Below are positions 61,188 through 64,000 of a stretch of DNA of 64,000 nucleotides, piece by piece (within the stretch, counting starts at the first letter, position 1; every line of letters begins with the position of its first letter). Both the position numbers and the translations under genes were made by a program. Origin of the DNA: Desulfatiglans sp. GTDB taxonomy: Bacteria > Desulfobacterota > DSM-4660 > Desulfatiglandales > HGW-15. The stretch covers positions 1 through 64,000 of the forward strand of contig JAAZBV010000002.1 in NCBI GenBank assembly GCA_012513605.1. The letters run 5' to 3'. A model generated the notes under the pieces. That model was not told the origin of the DNA. It worked only from the letters and a program-made list of their open reading frames with translations, and did not search any database.

Positions 61188-63098
61188 ATGATTAAAAAAC
61201 ACTTGATGAAAGATTTAACATTGATATTCGCTTTAATTATTTTTACAGGTTTTGTTTCTGCACTCGACTATTCAGGCAGACAGAAAAATGCCTCTTCTTT
61301 TGAAACCCTGGAGGAGGCCCGCATAAGCGGCCCCATAGCTGTAGCAACCCTTGAAGGCAACAGTGGTAGAAAATTCAAATCCCACCCGGTTCTTGATGGT
61401 TATCCCGAAGGGACAACCTTTATCTACCGATCACCAAACCTGTACGGCGGACGCGCAGCCGCCCGTCTGAATACGGATATACTGGTATTTGTGGAAAAAT
61501 CCTTTAAAAATAAAGATGATGCAAAAAATTATCTTGAAGACCTGGGGCTGATCAAGATCATAGATGAAGCTATTGGCAGCGTGATCCTTGTTACACCTGC
61601 GGATGGAAAGACATTTAATTCCAATGATCAAAAATTCTATTATGCCCTGCAGACAGCTATTTTCGCACAGAAAGCCGGTGAAGGGCAAAGCGGCCCCTGG
61701 GACAGGGGCGGGACCAGTTACAGTGATGCGGAGTATTTCGGCGGCTTTGGATATACCTATGTAATCGGTATTGACGGCGGTGCGACATATCTTAATGATT
61801 ACATTGCAGGCACACTTGACTATGTAAGCAGGATTGCCGGAATGCTTCTGATCAACGGCAACATGGGAGTCGGTCGAAATGTGGCAGGGCTTGTTCCGGT
61901 TTACCTCGTGAATGCCCCGGACACGGTGATTGAAGAATATAAAAAAGCCAACCAGACGAACGCATATTCTGCCACACCTGATCAAAAAATCTATTTTGAT
62001 CAGGCATTACCATTAAAAAAGGTAGTCGTGACCCGGAAGGAAAACCCCGATATAAAAGCTATCATCAAAGACGCCTATTACAATCTGTTTATTAAAGCCA
62101 TGCGTGTGCCAGTGGGAATATCCGGCCTGCACAGCGCATCAACTCCCTATCAGGGCTACGGTATGGATCAGGCTCCATTATCGCTGTGCGAGAGAAATGC
62201 CGTCATTAACAATGTTACTAAAGATGGAATTCATGTAATCGGCCATTCTGAAAAGCGGTTCAATACAGTGAAAACCGCCAACGGTGAATATTTGCAGACC
62301 TGGTTTGAATATCTGCCTGAAGAGGTGCTGAATCATAAAGCCCCGGCTGGAACAGTGCCCCTGATCCTTGCTAATCACGGAGGCGGAGATGATCCGCGTC
62401 AGTTTATCGAGGAAATCGGTCTGCTTCCCCTGGCTGGTGCAGAACGGTTTGCAATGGTTGCTCCTGAACATCAGAGTATCGGGCAAATACTGACAGAATC
62501 ACTTCCTCTTCTGATCGAATACATGCTCAAAACCTATCCGGCGCTGGATCCATCACGCGTGTATGTGACCGGCTACTCCATGGGAGGAGCAGCCACTCTG
62601 CGTGCGATTAACGGAAAACCTTCATTATTTGCCGCAGCTGTGCCTATGGCAGCTGCCGGATACACCGGCACTCCAGAGGAGGCTGCAAAATTACAGAAGG
62701 CGCGAATGCCAATAATGTTCACCACCTCTTCCTTTGATCTGGGCGGGGCGTTCGATCAGGCAAATGGGACCATCGCGGCAGGATATCAAACACTGCTCAA
62801 CCTTTTTCTCGGTTATAACGGCATGAAAACGATTGCGCCTTTTGATTTTAAGACCTGGCCTGTCAACGGTTTTAAAGCGGATTACATGATAAAGGTTAAA
62901 GTGAACGGTGAATACGACAACACCTCATGGATGCTGAATGATAAAAATAATATTCCAATGGTCGCGGTCATTTACACAATGAACCTTAAGCATGCCCTTT
63001 ATCCTGAATACGGTAAGATCGCCTGGGATTTCTTCAGCCATTATTCCCGTGATCAGAAGTCGGGTGAAATAATATATAATCCCTATGGAGGTAAATAG
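61188..63098 (+). CDS. secreted alpha/beta-hydrolase esterase (PHB-depolymerase-like)
   Basis: A 636-residue exported protein with a signal peptide ending near VSAL. The first 310 residues are unrecognised. The C-terminal half is a hydrolase: the LILANHGGGDDPRQF oxyanion region, the nucleophile elbow GYSMGGAA (about residue 463), an Asp candidate in TTSSFDLGG, and the His in MNLKHALYPEYG. It resembles LpqC/PHB-depolymerase-type esterases. AAAGGAG precedes the ATG, 14 bases after the cytoplasmic esterase stop, so the two are cotranscribed. Confidence 0.78.
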   Translation: MIKKHLMKDLTLIFALIIFTGFVSALDYSGRQKNASSFETLEEARISGPIAVATLEGNSGRKFKSHPVLDGYPEGTTFIYRSPNLYGGRAAARLNTDILVFVEKSFKNKDDAKNYLEDLGLIKIIDEAIGSVILVTPADGKTFNSNDQKFYYALQTAIFAQKAGEGQSGPWDRGGTSYSDAEYFGGFGYTYVIGIDGGATYLNDYIAGTLDYVSRIAGMLLINGNMGVGRNVAGLVPVYLVNAPDTVIEEYKKANQTNAYSATPDQKIYFDQALPLKKVVVTRKENPDIKAIIKDAYYNLFIKAMRVPVGISGLHSASTPYQGYGMDQAPLSLCERNAVINNVTKDGIHVIGHSEKRFNTVKTANGEYLQTWFEYLPEEVLNHKAPAGTVPLILANHGGGDDPRQFIEEIGLLPLAGAERFAMVAPEHQSIGQILTESLPLLIEYMLKTYPALDPSRVYVTGYSMGGAATLRAINGKPSLFAAAVPMAAAGYTGTPEEAAKLQKARMPIMFTTSSFDLGGAFDQANGTIAAGYQTLLNLFLGYNGMKTIAPFDFKTWPVNGFKADYMIKVKVNGEYDNTSWMLNDKNNIPMVAVIYTMNLKHALYPEYGKIAWDFFSHYSRDQKSGEIIYNPYGGK

Positions 63099-63877
63099 GG
63101 TACGTACATGAGATTGGGGGAGGGATAAAAAGGTGAAAATAATTGCTTGAATTATCTTTTTACCCACTTCCCCTACTCCATATGTCATCTGAACGTTTCA
63201 ACGCGGGAGTTGTATCTGTCAGGCAGAAAAAGAGGATACAGAGCAGGTATGTGATTGTGGCTAAAAAGCCAGCCTGAAGCCTTGCAGGCTATAAGATACC
63301 ATGAACCGCGAAACACATCCGCCGTCGCTGAAGCTTCCGTCTTCACTGAAAGTTATGACGCGACAAGATGGCGGGACAGGCAGCGAAAGACGCGAAAAAA
63401 ACGGTATAAAAATTTTCAACACTCCGGATCGCGTAGTTTGGCTATATAACCGCGGATCTTACTGCTTTTTCTAAAAGCCTACAGGCTAAAATGCTTCTAT
63501 GGCCCGGCATAGCCTCGGCGACGACGGCAGCCTATTTTTCTCCTTTGAGCTTTCAGCCTTGAGCTTTTAGCTCTTTTCTCCTTTCTTTCCCTAACATTCT
63601 AAAGCCTGACCCCTGACCTCTGATCTCTGACTTCCGGCTTCTGACCTCTATCTTTATTCTTGCCTTTTCAATAAATTAATTTTAAACCTAGCCCATTATA
63701 TTTTTTTGGGTATAGTGAATTACTGCCTTACAAGTTTTTTGATTTATACGCATTGTCGATTTGAGAACGACGATGATTTATACACATTGCGTACCAAGCA
63801 AAACCGCCAAAGAAGTTAAAAGCCCTCTGGATTTCTGACTTCTTTGGCATGGTTTATGCTTTTATAGTTAATAACGA
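63099..63877. repeat. repeat-rich intergenic region
   Basis: A large hairpin with arms GGGGAGGG...AATT / AATTAT...CTTCCCC (63114-63173) may end the esterase operon. Copies of the scattered CGGCATAGCCTCGGCGACG repeat (63503 on) and AGCTTTCAGCCTTGAGC simple repeats follow. A perfect hairpin GCCAAAGAAGT / ACTTCTTTGGC occupies 63806-63848. No gene is seen. Confidence 0.5.
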
Positions 63878-63927
63878 ATTTAACCTTATTAGCGGGACGA
63901 TTCCGTTCAGCTAATAACTTGTTGGGC
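63878..63927. repeat. possible integron attC site
   Basis: ATTTAAC and GTTGGGC, both exact to RYYYAAC/GTTRRRY, bound a 50-bp palindromic stretch with an inner TTATTAGC / GCTAATAA stem. The next gene starts 13 bases later. The site is slightly short for attC. Confidence 0.35.
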
Positions 63928-63940
63928 TGAAAGATATAAT

Positions 63941-64000
63941 ATGGGATTACTAAATATTTTCAAAAAAAAGGACAAACAGGACTCCCCTTCTAAAAATAAT
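63941..64000 (+). CDS. 5' end of a gene cut by the window edge
   Basis: ATG followed by 19 open codons (MGLLNIFKKKDKQDSPSKNN) continuing past the edge. The Lys-rich start gives no family. Its position directly after a possible attC suggests an integron cassette gene. Confidence 0.45.
   Translation, partial: MGLLNIFKKKDKQDSPSKNN

Noticed and set aside
63255-63449. 64-codon frame near the right end
   Set aside because: It runs through scattered intergenic repeats and lacks a ribosome-binding site and family.

Overview
The window looks like part of the chromosome of an anaerobic Gram-negative bacterium, most likely a deltaproteobacterium (Desulfobacterota). The inference rests on an oxygen-sensitive glycyl radical enzyme with its activase, an MttB-type methyltransferase beside a quaternary-amine importer, many exported and lipid-anchored proteins, an RND efflux set, and what looks like use of selenocysteine. 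No rRNA, tRNA or CRISPR array was seen. Family names are read from motifs by eye; no database search was possible.

Layout. 0.1-1.3 kb: two decaying toxin-antitoxin modules among palindromic repeats. 1.4-4.2 kb: a zinc-ribbon protein, then a PfkB sugar kinase divergent from a GntR/LacI-type regulator. 4.3-9.0 kb: two overlapping RNA-modification genes (U32/RlhA-like and RluA-like), an AbrB/PIN toxin-antitoxin pair and a PQQ-repeat protein. 9.0-17.9 kb: two AsmA/DUF748 envelope proteins flanking a glycyl radical enzyme and its activase. 18.0-26.8 kb: MarR regulator, glutamine-dependent asparagine-synthase homologue, FAD amine-oxidase-like protein, complete OpuC-type ABC importer and MttB-family methyltransferase; together they read as uptake and conversion of a methylated amine. 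26.9-30.6 kb: gene remnants, two YbjQ proteins, a probable integron cassette site and an IS21 end. 30.9-34.7 kb and 42.2-47.2 kb: exported DUF3237 and DUF8021-like proteins, hydrolases and truncated hydrolase genes, interrupted at 34.8-42.2 kb by a Cus-like heavy-metal RND efflux operon with a YHS lipoprotein, and by an HU gene.

The most notable region is 47.5-50.6 kb on the minus strand. Between a promoter and a terminator lie three envelope-protein genes. Two of them make sense only if in-frame UGA codons are read as selenocysteine: a lipoprotein related to the UGSC selenoprotein family, with a tandem UGA-UGA and a second UGA-x-UGA near its C-terminus, and a small membrane protein with a Cys-Pro-Sec-Sec motif. 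Hairpins of the bacterial SECIS type lie 19-20 nt after the UGA pairs.

51-57 kb is an AT-rich run of small exported proteins, including a four-repeat cysteine-rich protein, a DsbA-like thioredoxin-fold protein and two more DUF8021-like paralogues. 58-63 kb carries two type-B carboxylesterases and a secreted esterase. The right edge holds several repeats, a possible attC site and the first codons of another gene.
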